Assembly (NCBI RefSeq): GCF_000981225.1
Contig: NZ_LAJC01000016.1
Span: 1 to 64,000, forward strand
DNA from: Allosalinactinospora lopnorensis
Lineage (GTDB): Bacteria; Actinomycetota; Actinomycetes; Streptosporangiales; Streptosporangiaceae
Length of the DNA stretch: 64,000 nucleotides
Direction: 5' to 3'
Shown here piece by piece: positions 28,181-37,681 of this stretch (positions are counted from its first letter, which is position 1; each line of letters begins with the position of its first letter). The position numbers and the translations under genes were made by a program. Below the pieces are notes generated by a model, which made no database searches, was not told where the DNA came from, and saw nothing but the letters and a program-made list of their open reading frames with translations.

Positions 28181-28196
28181 TGGACGTACGTTCGTT
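28181..28196 (+). promoter_or_regulatory. Degenerate TetR-type operator, MMPL promoter
   Basis: TGGACGTACGTTCGTT matches the 16-base class I operator at 13 positions and keeps the ACGTACGT core. It lies between the TetR gene and the MMPL start. Confidence 0.55.
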
Positions 28197-28252
28197 CACG
28201 AAACCTGGACCCCACCGGTACCAGTGCGCCCTCGCGCCTTGGAAAGCCCAGC

Positions 28253-28903
28253 TCAGGAAGCTGGGGCGGGAGTCGTGACTCCGCGCACAACGAGATCTGC
28301 GTAGAAGCGCGCGAGTTCCGTATCGGCCACCGGGTCGCCGGGCCGGAACCAGCCGGAGACCCGCAGACTCATGTCCAGCGCCGCCATGGCGGCCAACCGG
28401 GCGGAATCGCCGCCTTCGAGCTCGGGCAGGGTGAAGACACCAGAGCGCACGCCGTCGCGGATGGCGGTCTCGACGAGCACGCGAATCCGCAGCCTGGCCT
28501 GGCGCACGTCCTCCAGCAGCTCCGCGCTCAGCGACCGCCACTCGTCGCCCACCATGGCTTCCTGGCGGGATCGGGCGTGGTGCAGCACGAACGCGGTGAT
28601 GAGACCGTGCAGCCGGTCGGCGGGCGGGGAGTCCGCGGGCACGGCGTCGAGGGACCGGTTCAGAACGGCGTGGCCGTCCATGATGATCGAGTACAGCAGG
28701 TCCTCTTTGGACCCGAAGTGGTTGTACAGGGAGCCGGGTGTGAGGCCGCACGCCTCGGTGACGTCGCGCACCGAGGTGGCGTGGAAGCCTCTGGCGAAGA
28801 ACAGTTCGGTTCCGGCCTCCTTCAGCCGCTCCCGGGGGTGCTGGCCGGACACCGCTCGCGCCTTCGCCCGCGTCTTGGTCCTCGGTGGCATCGCCTGTCC
28901 CAT
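28253..28903 (-). CDS. TetR family transcriptional regulator (likely regulon repressor)
   Basis: A 216-residue repressor. The helix-turn-helix at about residues 41-65 reads HATSVRDVTEACGLTPGSLYNHF, and the ligand domain resembles the KstR2-like TetR_C group, which senses acyl-CoA thioesters in known members. It is upstream of the MMPL gene on the same strand and divergent from a beta-lactamase-fold esterase, with a short palindromic operator in the gap. This makes it the best candidate to bind the repeated operators across 4.6-29 kb. Start 28903 or 28891 is undecided. Confidence 0.87.
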   Translation of the reverse strand: MGQAMPPRTKTRAKARAVSGQHPRERLKEAGTELFFARGFHATSVRDVTEACGLTPGSLYNHFGSKEDLLYSIIMDGHAVLNRSLDAVPADSPPADRLHGLITAFVLHHARSRQEAMVGDEWRSLSAELLEDVRQARLRIRVLVETAIRDGVRSGVFTLPELEGGDSARLAAMAALDMSLRVSGWFRPGDPVADTELARFYADLVVRGVTTPAPAS

Positions 28904-29138
28904 CGGTTCTCGATCGCCAACTTGGGGTCGGCTGCCACCCGCGGGGTCTCCACGGGCGGCGGCACTTCAAGAGTAGCCAGCAGGAGAGGTGAATAAGCGT
29001 ATGTACCGGCCGCCGGGCCGGAACACCGGCCGGGGCCGCTCACCCGGTCGACACGAGTGGGCGGGCCCGGAGCGGAGGAGCCCCGCGTTGACTGCGGGCC
29101 CCGGCCCTTGACACACTCGTTCGCCGCAATCAATATGA

Positions 29139-29150
29139 ATGAACGCTCAT
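29139..29150. promoter_or_regulatory. Short TetR-type operator, esterase/TetR divergent promoter
   Basis: ATGAACGCTCAT differs from the ligase-operon palindrome at 12912 by one base and is likewise flanked by A+T. It lies between the divergent TetR (28903) and beta-lactamase-fold (29331) genes. The rest of this 427-base gap shows GC-rich repeats but no gene. Confidence 0.65.
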
Positions 29151-29330
29151 AAATATAGTTGCGGATTCACATGAGCGGGGACTGGAGCGGTGGATCGCCG
29201 ATCCGGTACCTCCACGCACAGCGCGCTTCCGGATCAATACCGAAGCACCCCTGTGCTGGAGTCATCCCGCGCGGCGCTCGGCAACGCGCGGGAGTCGGGG
29301 ACGGGCGTCCGAGCAACTCTGGGAGCTGGC

Positions 29331-30635
29331 ATGTCTGGGAAGGATCGGAGAACCGGCGGCGCCGCGATCGCGGGAACGACCGAACGCCGGTTCGCCAAGG
29401 TACGCGAGGTGTTCGCCGAGAACTTCGACTCGGGGGACGAAGTAGGTGCCGCCTTCTGCGTCTACGAGCGCGGGCGTCCGGTGATCGACCTGTGGGGCGG
29501 CTGCGCCGACCCGCGGACCGGCCGCCAGTGGGAGGAGGACACGACGGCCATCATCTATTCGGCGACCAAAGGGGTGACCGCGGGGATCGTGCTGCACCTG
29601 GTCGATGAGGGACTACTGGACCTGGACGCGCGGGTCGCCGACTACTGGCCGGAGTTCGCCGCTGGAGGCAAGGAGCGGATCACCCTCAAGCACCTGCTCA
29701 CCCACCGCGCAGGGCTCCCGGCCGTGGACCGCCCCATCACGTTGGCCATGATGGAGGCGTGGCACCCGGTCGTCGACGCGCTGGCCGCGCAGCGGCCGGC
29801 CTGGGAGCCGGACACCGCGCACGGCTACCACGCGCTGACCTTCGGCTGGCTCCTGGGAGAGGTGGTCCGGCGCGCGACCGGCAGAACACCGGGTCAGTAC
29901 CTGCGTGAGAAGGTCGCGCCCTCGCTGCGGCTCGACCTGCGGATCGGCACACCCCCGGAGCAGGAGCACCGCTTCGCGCCGACGATCCCCCCGCGGGAGA
30001 TCGAACCGTACCCCGACAAGGGGTACGAGGAGTTCATCAGGCAGCTCGTGGCACTGGCGCCGGCGCGCGGCACCGGAGAGCGCGCCCTGAAGCGGCAGCA
30101 GCGGTTCACCACCCTCGTCAAAGGGCCGGCGCGCGATCTGGCCGACCGGATGGTCGGCCGGCTCGTACAGCGCAGGGTCGAGACACTCGCCCAGCGCACG
30201 TTCGCCACGGTGATGGTCAACCGCTTCGACATGAACACCCCGCGGCTGCACGCCCTGGAGATGCCCGCGGGAAACGCGATCTGCACCGCCCGGGGACTGG
30301 CCCGCTACTACGCCACGCTCGGCGGCGAGGTCGACGGCCGGCGGCTGCTGTCCCCCGGTCTCGCCGAGCAGGCGGCGCAGCCCTGGTCGCGGGGACCCGA
30401 CCGCGTCCTGCTCTCGCACACGGCCTTCGGCCTGGGATTCATGGTCCCCAGCGGCCCCTACTTCGACGGCTGGGGGTACCGGACCTTCGGCCACCAGGGA
30501 TCCGGGGGCGCCCTCGGGTTCGCCGACCTGGACAACGACCTGGCCTTCGGATACGTCCTCAACAAGCACTGCGCGGCCCCGAGGAATCCCCGCGCCGAGG
30601 CGCTGGTGCGCGCTGTGTACGCCTGCCTGGCCTAG
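29331..30635 (+). CDS. Serine hydrolase, beta-lactamase/EstB family
   Basis: A 434-residue class C beta-lactamase-fold protein. SATKG gives the catalytic Ser and Lys at about residues 69-73, AHGYHALT the Tyr region and HQGSGGALGF the third motif. It is homologous to the protein at 12971-14152 (shared PVIDLWGG, ADYWPEFA, MPF-like blocks) but has a longer middle insertion rich in basic residues. No signal peptide is seen. ATG 29331 follows GGGAG by 6 bases. It is divergent from the TetR gene and behind a short operator, so it belongs to the proposed regulon. Confidence 0.86.
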   Translation: MSGKDRRTGGAAIAGTTERRFAKVREVFAENFDSGDEVGAAFCVYERGRPVIDLWGGCADPRTGRQWEEDTTAIIYSATKGVTAGIVLHLVDEGLLDLDARVADYWPEFAAGGKERITLKHLLTHRAGLPAVDRPITLAMMEAWHPVVDALAAQRPAWEPDTAHGYHALTFGWLLGEVVRRATGRTPGQYLREKVAPSLRLDLRIGTPPEQEHRFAPTIPPREIEPYPDKGYEEFIRQLVALAPARGTGERALKRQQRFTTLVKGPARDLADRMVGRLVQRRVETLAQRTFATVMVNRFDMNTPRLHALEMPAGNAICTARGLARYYATLGGEVDGRRLLSPGLAEQAAQPWSRGPDRVLLSHTAFGLGFMVPSGPYFDGWGYRTFGHQGSGGALGFADLDNDLAFGYVLNKHCAAPRNPRAEALVRAVYACLA

Positions 30636-30648
30636 CCTCCGGATAACG

Positions 30649-30687
30649 CCCGGGTGGCCCCATCCGCCACAGCTGGAGCCACCCGGG
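30649..30687 (+). terminator. Terminator hairpin after esterase gene
   Basis: CCCGGGTGGC (30649-30658) and GCCACCCGGG (30678-30687) form a perfect 10-bp stem with a 19-base loop, 13 bases after the stop codon. The following 250 bases hold no gene. Confidence 0.7.
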
Positions 30688-30944
30688 TCCTTCTGGAAGG
30701 TCTACCGATTACCGGCCCGGCACCCCGTCGAGATCGACGGGACGCGGCTCGCGCCCCTCCCTCGGCGGCGCCCTCGTGGCCAAGGAGGTGCCTCCCGGAC
30801 ATGAGAAGTTCTCCGAATCGGCAGGTGGGGTGTTCAGCCGGATCCGACGCAGCGGAGCGCGCCGCGGTTGCTCGTCTCCGCTCTCCGTCCGCATACGGCC
30901 ACCCGCCGGCGGGCGCGGTTCCACCCCCGCACAGCGCATGATGT

Positions 30945-30981
30945 GGTCCCTGTCGCGCGGGTACCCGCGCCGACAGGGACC
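30945..30981 (-). terminator. Terminator hairpin after OmpA lipoprotein gene
   Basis: GGTCCCTGTCG (from 30945) pairs with CGACAGGGACC (to 30981). The inner arms CGCGGGT and ACCCGCG also pair, with one bulged base. It lies 7 bases beyond the lipoprotein stop. Confidence 0.75.
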
Positions 30982-30988
30982 AACGGAG

Positions 30989-32566
30989 TCACTCCTCGAT
31001 CGGGACGCCGGGGAACCGGCCGAAGTCGGCTCCGTCGAAGGTCACCGAGGTGACGTCCTCCGGCGGCGCGGGGACGTACATGTAGCCGTACTGCGTCACC
31101 CCTTTTCCGGTGGCGGGGGGCCAGACCTTCCAGCCGAGCCTGTGCACGGTCCGGTCGGGGTCCCGACGCCGGACCTGCTGATGGATGGTTCCGCTCGCCG
31201 GGTCGATCACCCCGAAGTTAACGCGGCCGGTGTTTCCGGAGCCGAAGGGGTTCTGCGTGTAGCGCAGGTCCGGACCGTGGTCGAGAGTGATGTCGAAGCG
31301 AACCACCAGGTAGGCGCCGTCCCGGTAGAACGGGTAGACCCGCATGGTCCACTCGCGGTCGCCGTCCTCCCTTTCCTGGGTGAACTCGCCTTGGGCGACC
31401 GGCTCCTCGTCCCTGTGGGCGCGGAACGCGGCCGGCTCCCCCGCCTCCGACGGATCGACCTCGAGGAGCTCTTCCTCGTACTCCTCGTCGCCGGCGTCCT
31501 CGTTGGCGACGTCGTCCAGGAAGGCATAGGAGATCTCCACCCGGCGGTTCTGCGCCCGCGCCCAGGTGTCGTCGTCTCCGCCTTCGCGCTCCACCGGGTC
31601 GGATGAACCGTGCCCCTCGGTCTCGTACTCGTACTCCCCGCCGAGCTCTCCTTCCAGAAGCTCGCGCACCGATTCCGCGCGCTCCTCGGAAAGCTCCCGG
31701 TTGTAGTCATCGTCGCCGACCCCGTCGGTGTGCCCGGCGATGGTGATGGGCGGGTTCTCCGGGTCGGCCCGCTCCCGGGTCTCCTCGACGACCTCCTCGA
31801 GGACGCTTTCGGCGTTGTCGGTGAGGTCGGCCTCGTCGAACTCGAACAACACATCGGCGCGCAGCGCGACCGTCTCGGTGTCATCCTCGGTCTCCCGGCC
31901 CTGGACGACGTTCTCCACCACCCCGTACAGCTCTTCGTAGTCGTCGTCCAGGGGCTCGGGGTCGCCGTCGTCCACCGGATAGGTGACCGTGTCGCCCTCG
32001 CTCGGGCTCTCCTCCGGGGCCTCCGAGGGGTAGGTCTCCGGCTCGCCCTCCACCACCGGCACTCCGGTGAACTCCCCGATCCCTCCGGGCGCCTGCACGG
32101 TCACCTGGTCGACGTTGTCCTCCAGGGGAGGCGAGTAGACCACGATCTCGTAGGCGACTCCGGGGGACCAGTCGTTGCTCGCGGGCGGTTTGGTTCCGAT
32201 GTCGGTGTAGACGTTGTAGCGGCGCTGGTTCACCGGGTCGAGGAGGTTGAACCAGGCGGGCTTCAGAACGTTCTTGCTTTGCGCGTACTTGACCGTGTCG
32301 TCCTGCAGGTTGGTGAACTCGATCGTCGTCCTGGTGCGATCGTCGAGCCGAGCGACCTCGGTCACCTCCACCCGCGCGTGGAGGAAATCACCGTAGGACC
32401 CCACGTAGCCCTCTTGGACGAAGCCGCTCCCCCGTTCCTCCCTCCCGTCTTCTGCGGCGTCACCGCCCTCGCCGGGCGTGTCATCGCCGGCCAGGCCGCA
32501 CCCGCCGAGCAGCAGACTCCCCGACACCACGAGGGAGAGCAGGGGGATACAAGACCTCGGTTCCAC
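30989..32566 (-). CDS. OmpA-domain lipoprotein
   Basis: A 525-residue exported protein. Residues 1-23 are a lipoprotein signal ending in the lipobox LLGGC. The N-terminal domain (about 45-180) is beta-rich and of unknown role, followed by an acidic Pro/Glu linker. The OmpA C-terminal peptidoglycan-binding domain spans about 225-345 (VLFEFDEADLT, TIAGHTDGVGDDDYNRELSEERA, AQNRRVEISY). A further C-terminal domain of about 130 residues resembles the first. The GTG start at 32566 follows TGGAGGG. In a Gram-positive cell it would sit on the outer face of the membrane and touch the wall. It is monocistronic. Confidence 0.85.
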   Translation of the reverse strand: MEPRSCIPLLSLVVSGSLLLGGCGLAGDDTPGEGGDAAEDGREERGSGFVQEGYVGSYGDFLHARVEVTEVARLDDRTRTTIEFTNLQDDTVKYAQSKNVLKPAWFNLLDPVNQRRYNVYTDIGTKPPASNDWSPGVAYEIVVYSPPLEDNVDQVTVQAPGGIGEFTGVPVVEGEPETYPSEAPEESPSEGDTVTYPVDDGDPEPLDDDYEELYGVVENVVQGRETEDDTETVALRADVLFEFDEADLTDNAESVLEEVVEETRERADPENPPITIAGHTDGVGDDDYNRELSEERAESVRELLEGELGGEYEYETEGHGSSDPVEREGGDDDTWARAQNRRVEISYAFLDDVANEDAGDEEYEEELLEVDPSEAGEPAAFRAHRDEEPVAQGEFTQEREDGDREWTMRVYPFYRDGAYLVVRFDITLDHGPDLRYTQNPFGSGNTGRVNFGVIDPASGTIHQQVRRRDPDRTVHRLGWKVWPPATGKGVTQYGYMYVPAPPEDVTSVTFDGADFGRFPGVPIEE

Positions 32567-32755
32567 TGGCCCTCCAGGCTACGGCTCCATCACGAAACGC
32601 CACATCACGCGCACTCACCGGATCGGACGTGGGAACCCCGGCGAACGTTCCGCGAAACCGGGGCCGGACCAGGCCACGTCACCGGTCCGGCACTGCCGTC
32701 GTCGAACAGCTCCGGGGAGCGGTCGCAGCGGCCTGGCCCAGCGGTCAGGCGGGCC

Positions 32756-32785
32756 GCCCGCGGCCCCACGCAGTGGGCCGCGGGC
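32756..32785 (-). terminator. Terminator hairpin of the dehydrogenase operon
   Basis: GCCCGCGGCCC (32756-32766) pairs perfectly with GGGCCGCGGGC (32775-32785), 6 bases beyond the E2 stop. Confidence 0.7.
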
Positions 32786-32791
32786 TGCCGG

Positions 32792-34209
32792 TCAGCCCCA
32801 CGCCAGGGCGGTCATCTCCGGATCCTCCAGCATCGCGCCGATGTCCCGCAGGACCTCGGATCCCAGCTCGCCGTCGATCATGCGGTGGTCGAAGGACAGC
32901 GACAGGGTGGTCACCTTCCGGACCTTGAGTTTGCCCTTGTGCACCCACGGCATGTCGCGGATCTGGCCGAACGCGAGGATCGCGCCCTCGCCCGGGTTGA
33001 TGATGGGTGTGCCCGCGTCGACGCCGAACACGCCGACGTTGGTGACCGTGATCGTTCCGCCGCTCATGGCGGCCGGGGTGGTCCTGCCCTCGCGGGCCGT
33101 TTCGGTGAGCTCCTGCAGTGCGCGGGCGAACTCGGGGAGCGGCTTCGCTCCGGCGTCCTTGATGTTGGGGACCACCAGGCCGCGGTCGGTCGCCGCGGCG
33201 ATCCCCAGGTTCACGTAGTGCTTGACCACGATCTCCTGCGCCTCCTCGTCCCAGGAGGCGTTGACCCGGGGATGGTGCCGCACAGCCGTCAGCAGCGCCT
33301 TGGCCACCAGGAGCAGCGGGGACACCTTGACGTCGGCGAACTCCGGTCGTTCGCGTAGCTTCCGCACGGTCCGCATGGTCTTGGTGACGTCGACCTGCAG
33401 GAACTCGGTCACGTGCGGCGCGGTGAACGCGCTGCTGACCATGGCCGCCGCGGTGTGCCTGCGCACGCCCTTGACCGGGATGCGCTCCTCCCGGGCCGCG
33501 AAGTCCGCCACCGGTGCCTCCGGAGTGGGCTCGGGCTCCCCGGACTCCGGAGCGGGCGGGGCGGGGACCTCCGTGGGGGGTGCGGCGTGCCGCTGCACGT
33601 CCTCACGGGTCACCAGGCCGCCCGGACCAGTGGCGGTGACCGAACGCAGGTCCACCCCGAGGTCCTTGGCGAGCTTGCGCACCGGGGGCTTAGCGAGCGC
33701 CCGTGCGGAGCCGCCGTTCAGCGGAGCCGAGGCCTCCCGCGCCGGTGCCGGGGCCTGGGCCGGCGGGGAAGGCGGTGCGGCGGGCGGTGCGACCGCCGCA
33801 GATGCGGCCGCCGGACGGCGGCGCTTGCGGCGCTGGGTCGCGGACGCCTTCTCCCCGTAACCGACCAGGGGCTTCTCCCGTGTCTCCTCCTCGCTCCCCT
33901 CCTCCTGCCGCTGCACGGCACCGTTCTGCGCACCGACCGCCCCCGGGTCGGCGGGGTCGTCGCCCACACGGATGATCGGGGTTCCGACGTCGACCGTGCT
34001 TCCGGCCTCGACCAGCAACTCCCGCACCGTTCCGGCGAAGGGGCTGGGCAGCTCCACCGCGGCTTGGCGGTCTCGATCTCGCAGATGAGCTGGTTGACCT
34101 CGACCTGGTCGCCGGGCTGCACGTACCACTGCAGGATCTCGGCCTCGACCAGTCCCTCACCGACATCGGGCAGCCGGAATTCCTGCACGCCTTGCTGTTC
34201 CATGTTCAC
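32792..34209 (-). CDS. Dihydrolipoamide acyltransferase E2 of 2-oxoacid dehydrogenase complex (frameshifted)
   Basis: The E2 core subunit, about 472 residues with one base restored. The lipoyl domain begins [16 protein letters not shown], with the lipoyl Lys in EIETAK. The frame breaks directly after that Lys, near 34062, and resumes [15 protein letters not shown]. An Ala/Pro linker, the peripheral-subunit-binding domain ([20 protein letters not shown]) and the catalytic domain ending [16 protein letters not shown] follow; the His and Asp are the active-site residues. GTG 34209 or ATG 34203 starts it, 9 bases after E1beta. Branched-chain or pyruvate specificity cannot be told apart from sequence. 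Confidence 0.87.
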
Positions 34210-34218
34210 CCGGCTCCC

Positions 34219-35199
34219 TTAGAACGCGAACGCGCGGTCGACGCCGTCGAGGACCCGATCCAGGTCGGGGAGGTAGTGCTCCTCCAACCGGGACTGGGGG
34301 TAGGGCGTGTCGAACCCGCAGACCCGGATGACGGGAGCCTCCAGGTGGTAGAAGCACGCTTCGGTGACCCGGGCGGCGATCTCCGCGCCCAGGCCGTTGG
34401 TGAGGGGTGCCTCGTGCACGACGACCAGGCGTCCCGTGCGGCGCACGGACTCGGTGACCGTGTCGTAGTCGACCGGCGCGAGGGAACGCAGGTCGATCAC
34501 CTCGATGTCGCGCTCGGAATCGGCCTCGGCGGCCTGCAGCGCCGTCTTGACCATGGGCCCGTAGGCGAGAAGCGTGGCGTCGCGCCCTGGACGCGCCACA
34601 CGGGCGGTTTCCATGGGGGTGGCGGAGGCGAGCGGGGGCCCCGTCTCCACCTCGGCTTTCTCGTAGTAGCGCCGCTTCGGCTCGAAGAACACCACCGGGT
34701 CGTCGGAGACGATCGCCTGCTGGATCATCCAGTAGGCGTCCTCGGGAGTGGCGACCGTGACCGCCCGCAGGCCGGCGGTGTGCGCGAAGTAGGCCTCGGG
34801 GGATTCGCTGTGGTGCTCGACCGCTCCGATCCCACCCCCGTAGGGAATGCGGATCACAACGGGCACGCTGAGCGCTCCCGCGGAACGCCGCCGCATCTTG
34901 GCGAGCTGGGAGAACGTCTGGTTCGCGGCGGGGAAGAAGAACCCGTCGAACTGGATCTCGCACACCGGGCGGTAGCCGCGCAGTGCCAGGCCGATCGCCG
35001 TACCGACGATGCCGGACTCCGCGAGCGGAGTGTCGATGACCCGGTCGGCCCCGAAGTCCTTCTGCAGCCCGTCCGTCACCCGGAAGACGCCGCCGAGCTT
35101 GCCGACGTCCTCTCCCATGACGAGGACTTTGGGGTCGGCCTCCATGGCGGCGCGCAGTCCCTCGTTGATCGCTCTGCCGATCGTGAGTTTGGTACCCAT
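34219..35199 (-). CDS. 2-oxoacid dehydrogenase E1 component, beta subunit
   Basis: A 326-residue E1beta with the expected MGTKLTIGRAINEGL start, MGEDVGKLGGVFRVTDGL, DTPLAESGIVGTAIGLAL and the C-terminal transketolase domain (IEVIDLRSLAPVDYDTV). It forms the heterotetramer with E1alpha that binds thiamine diphosphate at the subunit interface. ATG 35199 begins 4 bases after the E1alpha stop. A frame break inside E1alpha makes this gene look fused to it in a single 699-codon open frame; the fusion is not real. The E3 gene is not in the window. Confidence 0.9.
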   Translation of the reverse strand: MGTKLTIGRAINEGLRAAMEADPKVLVMGEDVGKLGGVFRVTDGLQKDFGADRVIDTPLAESGIVGTAIGLALRGYRPVCEIQFDGFFFPAANQTFSQLAKMRRRSAGALSVPVVIRIPYGGGIGAVEHHSESPEAYFAHTAGLRAVTVATPEDAYWMIQQAIVSDDPVVFFEPKRRYYEKAEVETGPPLASATPMETARVARPGRDATLLAYGPMVKTALQAAEADSERDIEVIDLRSLAPVDYDTVTESVRRTGRLVVVHEAPLTNGLGAEIAARVTEACFYHLEAPVIRVCGFDTPYPQSRLEEHYLPDLDRVLDGVDRAFAF

Positions 35200-35203
35200 G
35201 TGC

Positions 35204-36318
35204 TTACCGGCCCCCTTCCACGCCGGCGTCCTCGAAGGAGGCGAGGTAGTCGGCGAAATCCGCGCGCTGGCGGTCGATGTGGCTGTTGGGTTCCGCATAG
35301 ACCTCGTGGAAGATGTCGAGCGGGTCGGGCTCGGGCAGCTCCCGGCATTCGCGGCGGACGCGTTCACCGAGCTCGTCGGCCTCGGAGTCGACGGCCGAGA
35401 AGAACGCGTCGTCGCCGAGGCCTGATTGGCCAGGAAGGCGCGCATCCGCAGAATGGGATCCTTCTGCTTCCACTCCTCCAGTTCGGCGGAGATCCGGTAA
35501 CGCGTGGGATCGTCGTTGGTGGTGTGCGCGCCCATGCGGTAGGTGAACGCCTCGATGAGCGTGGGCCCCTGCCCCTCGCGCGCGTTCTGCAGCGCCCGGC
35601 GGGTGACGGCGAGCGAGGCGAAGACGTCGTTTCCGTCGATGCGCACGCCGGGGAAGCCGTACCCCAGGGCACGCTGGTACAGGGGGACGCGGGACTGCCG
35701 CTCCAGCGGCTCGGAGATGGCCCACTGGTTGTTCTGGCAGAAGAACACGGTGGGCGCGTTGTTCACGGCCGCGAAGTTGAACGCCTCGTTCGTGTCGCCC
35801 TGGCTCGTGGCGCCGTCGCCGAAGTAGCTGATGACCGCGGTTCCGTCTTCGCCGAGAGCGCCGTCGCGCTGGACCCCCATGGCGTAACCGGTGGCGTGCA
35901 GGTTCTGCGTGCCGATGACGATCGTGTACAGGTGGAAGCCGTGGTCGCGGGGGTTCCATCCTCCGTTGGTGACACCGCGGAACAGTCCCAGCAGCTCTTT
36001 GGGGTCGATGCCGCGGCACCAGGCCACGCCGTGTTCGCGGTAGGAGGGGAAGGCCATGTCGTTCGGTCGCAGTGCGCGCCCCGAACCGACCTGCGCCGCT
36101 TCCTGGCCCAGGAGAGAGGCCCACAGGCCGAGTTCGCCCTGTCGCTGCAGCGCGACCGCCTCGGTGTCGATGCGCCGGACCAGTACGAGATCGCGGTAGA
36201 GGTCGCGGATCTCCTTGTCGCTGATGTCGAGCGGGTAGTCGGGATGCTCTCGCAGTTCTCCGTCGGGGGTCAGGAGCTGGATAAGCTCCGGTTCCTCGTG
36301 CGCGGTGGTGTTAGACAC
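35204..36318 (-). CDS. 2-oxoacid dehydrogenase E1 component, alpha subunit (frameshifted)
   Basis: About 371 residues with one base restored. The thiamine-diphosphate motif runs from GDGATSQGD to FFCQNN, and RVPLYQRALGYGFPG plus the phosphorylation-loop region YRMGAHTTNDDPTRYR are family signatures. The break at about 35420 follows MRAFLANQA. The true C-terminus is in the next register (LGDDAFFSAVDSEADELGERVR to GVEGGR) and ends at the TAA at 35204. GTG 36318 follows GAGGAGCGACAG. It is first in the E1alpha-E1beta-E2 operon, which oxidatively decarboxylates a 2-oxoacid to acyl-CoA. Confidence 0.87.
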
Positions 36319-36808
36319 CTGTCGCTCCTCGGGTAATCGGGGCCGATGTGGCGGGGTACCGCTGACCGGCCGGATCTCCGCCCGCTCACCCGGGGTAACG
36401 GGTATGCACGGGCAGCCCTACCCGTATCGTGACAGAACTCACCGCTGGCCGCGCAAGGCCTCAGCGACACCTTTTCGCCACCGGCCATCATTCCCAAGAA
36501 CACCAAAAGCGCAACTACCAGGACTTCCAACCAAACTCAAGGCCATCCGAGGAAAAAGTCGGACGTCCGACCGGTTCCCGTGGAAGATCGATCGCCGGAC
36601 GACCCGAAATTCAGCGGAGAAGCAGCAACTCACTACCGAGCGTGACGAAACAGTGGAAGACTCCACATCCGCGCGGCCTGTCCTGCGGCGGCCCCGTGCT
36701 GGGCGCGGGCCCGCGAGCGCACATGTCGGACGGAGGTCAGTGCGAGGCTCGCGAAACGGTTCTTCCGCGCAACGGGGCGGGCGAGGACTCAGCGGCGGGG
36801 CGGCGCGG
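36319..36808. other. Intergenic region between sigma factor and E1alpha genes
   Basis: About 490 bases without a recognisable gene on either strand. ACGGGTA (36398-36404) and TACCCGT (36419-36425) form an inverted repeat enclosing GGGC/GCCC, about 80 bases upstream of E1alpha, and may be an operator. No anti-sigma factor with a zinc-binding Cys/His motif follows the sigma gene, which was specifically looked for here. Confidence 0.4.
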
Positions 36809-37411
36809 TCAGGCCGCGGCCTGGATTCCACGCTCCTTGGCGTAGTCGGCGAGCATCCCGCGGAGCTGCCGGCGAGCGCGGTGCAGCCGGGACATCACGG
36901 TTCCCAGCGGCGTCTCCATAAGGGCGGCTACCTCCTTGTAGGAGTAGCCCTCGATGTCGATCAGGTACACCACCACACGGAACTCCTCCGGCAACTGTGC
37001 CAGCGAGTGCCGGATGGTGGAGTCGGGCAGGTGCTCGAGAACCTCGGACTCAGCGGAGCGGGAGCCGGTCGAGGCGTGCGTGTCGGCGGCGGCGAGCTGC
37101 CAGTCCTTGATCTCGTCAGTGGTCTCCTGGCGCGGCTCGCGCTGCTTCTTGCGGTACCCATTGATGAAGGTGTTGGTCAGGATCCGGTACAACCACGCCC
37201 GCAGGTTCGTGCCCGCCCGGAACTGGTGGAAGTTGGCGAAGGCCTTCGTGAAGGTCTCCTGCACCAGATCCTCGGCGTCAGCGGAGTTCCGCGTCATACG
37301 CAGGGCAGTGGGGTACAGCTGCTCGGCGTACGGGGTCACTGCGGAGACGAAGTCCAGATGTTCCGCGCCGTCTTCGTCTTCGGTGGTGCGCTCCAGTTCG
37401 ATGGTCGCCAA
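36809..37411 (-). CDS. sigR: ECF RNA polymerase sigma factor, SigR/SigH type
   Basis: A 200-residue ECF sigma factor. Region 2 ([46 protein letters not shown]) and region 4 ([38 protein letters not shown]) closely follow the actinobacterial SigR family, which controls thiol-oxidative stress genes such as thioredoxin. In known cases the gene is followed by the redox-sensing anti-sigma rsrA, which is missing here. The start appears to be TTG 37411 behind GGGGGAAAT. A SigR-type promoter precedes the thioredoxin gene at 60.5 kb of this window. The subfamily call is strong; whether this is the main SigR or a paralogue is open. Confidence 0.85.
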   Translation of the reverse strand: MATIELERTTEDEDGAEHLDFVSAVTPYAEQLYPTALRMTRNSADAEDLVQETFTKAFANFHQFRAGTNLRAWLYRILTNTFINGYRKKQREPRQETTDEIKDWQLAAADTHASTGSRSAESEVLEHLPDSTIRHSLAQLPEEFRVVVYLIDIEGYSYKEVAALMETPLGTVMSRLHRARRQLRGMLADYAKERGIQAAA

Positions 37412-37541
37412 ATTTCCCCCTTAGGACGGACGACCGTTGATTGCTACCAACTTGTTAGACGCTTGCCGAGCCGCTTCGCGATGAGTCCAACCGACGTGAT
37501 AAGCATCACGAAATGGCAAGATTCGACCAGCGCCGCCTAAA

Positions 37542-37604
37542 CGTACGGTAAAGACGTCTGCGCACCGCCCCCCTGGACTCCGAAGAGTCCGCAGGTACCG
37601 TACG
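37542..37604. other. Three-tier inverted-repeat element upstream of purS
   Basis: CGTACGGTA (37542-37550) pairs with TACCGTACG (37596-37604). Inside, CTGC (37558) pairs with GCAG (37591). GGACTC and GAGTCC (37575-37590) close a CGAA tetraloop. The left side between the inner stems is C-rich. It lies about 80 bases before purS in the divergent region with the sigma gene. It may be a structured leader, a terminator-like element or an operator. Confidence 0.4.
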
Positions 37605-37681
37605 CTTCTTCGTGCCTCTTCCGCGTCGGCGGAGAGCCCCGGACCGTTGTCTCGCAGTACGGCACACCAGTGGAGGACTCT

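Noticed and set aside
34219-36318. One 699-codon open frame that looks like a natural E1alpha-E1beta fusion
   Set aside because: The E1alpha C-terminus and its TAA stop at 35204 are present in another register, and a proper ATG for E1beta lies at 35199. The fusion appears only because of a single missing base near 35420.
36439-36831. Candidate anti-sigma gene downstream of the SigR-like factor
   Set aside because: The 130-codon frame lacks the H-x3-C-x2-C zinc motif and is rich in Arg and Pro, so it is not an RsrA.
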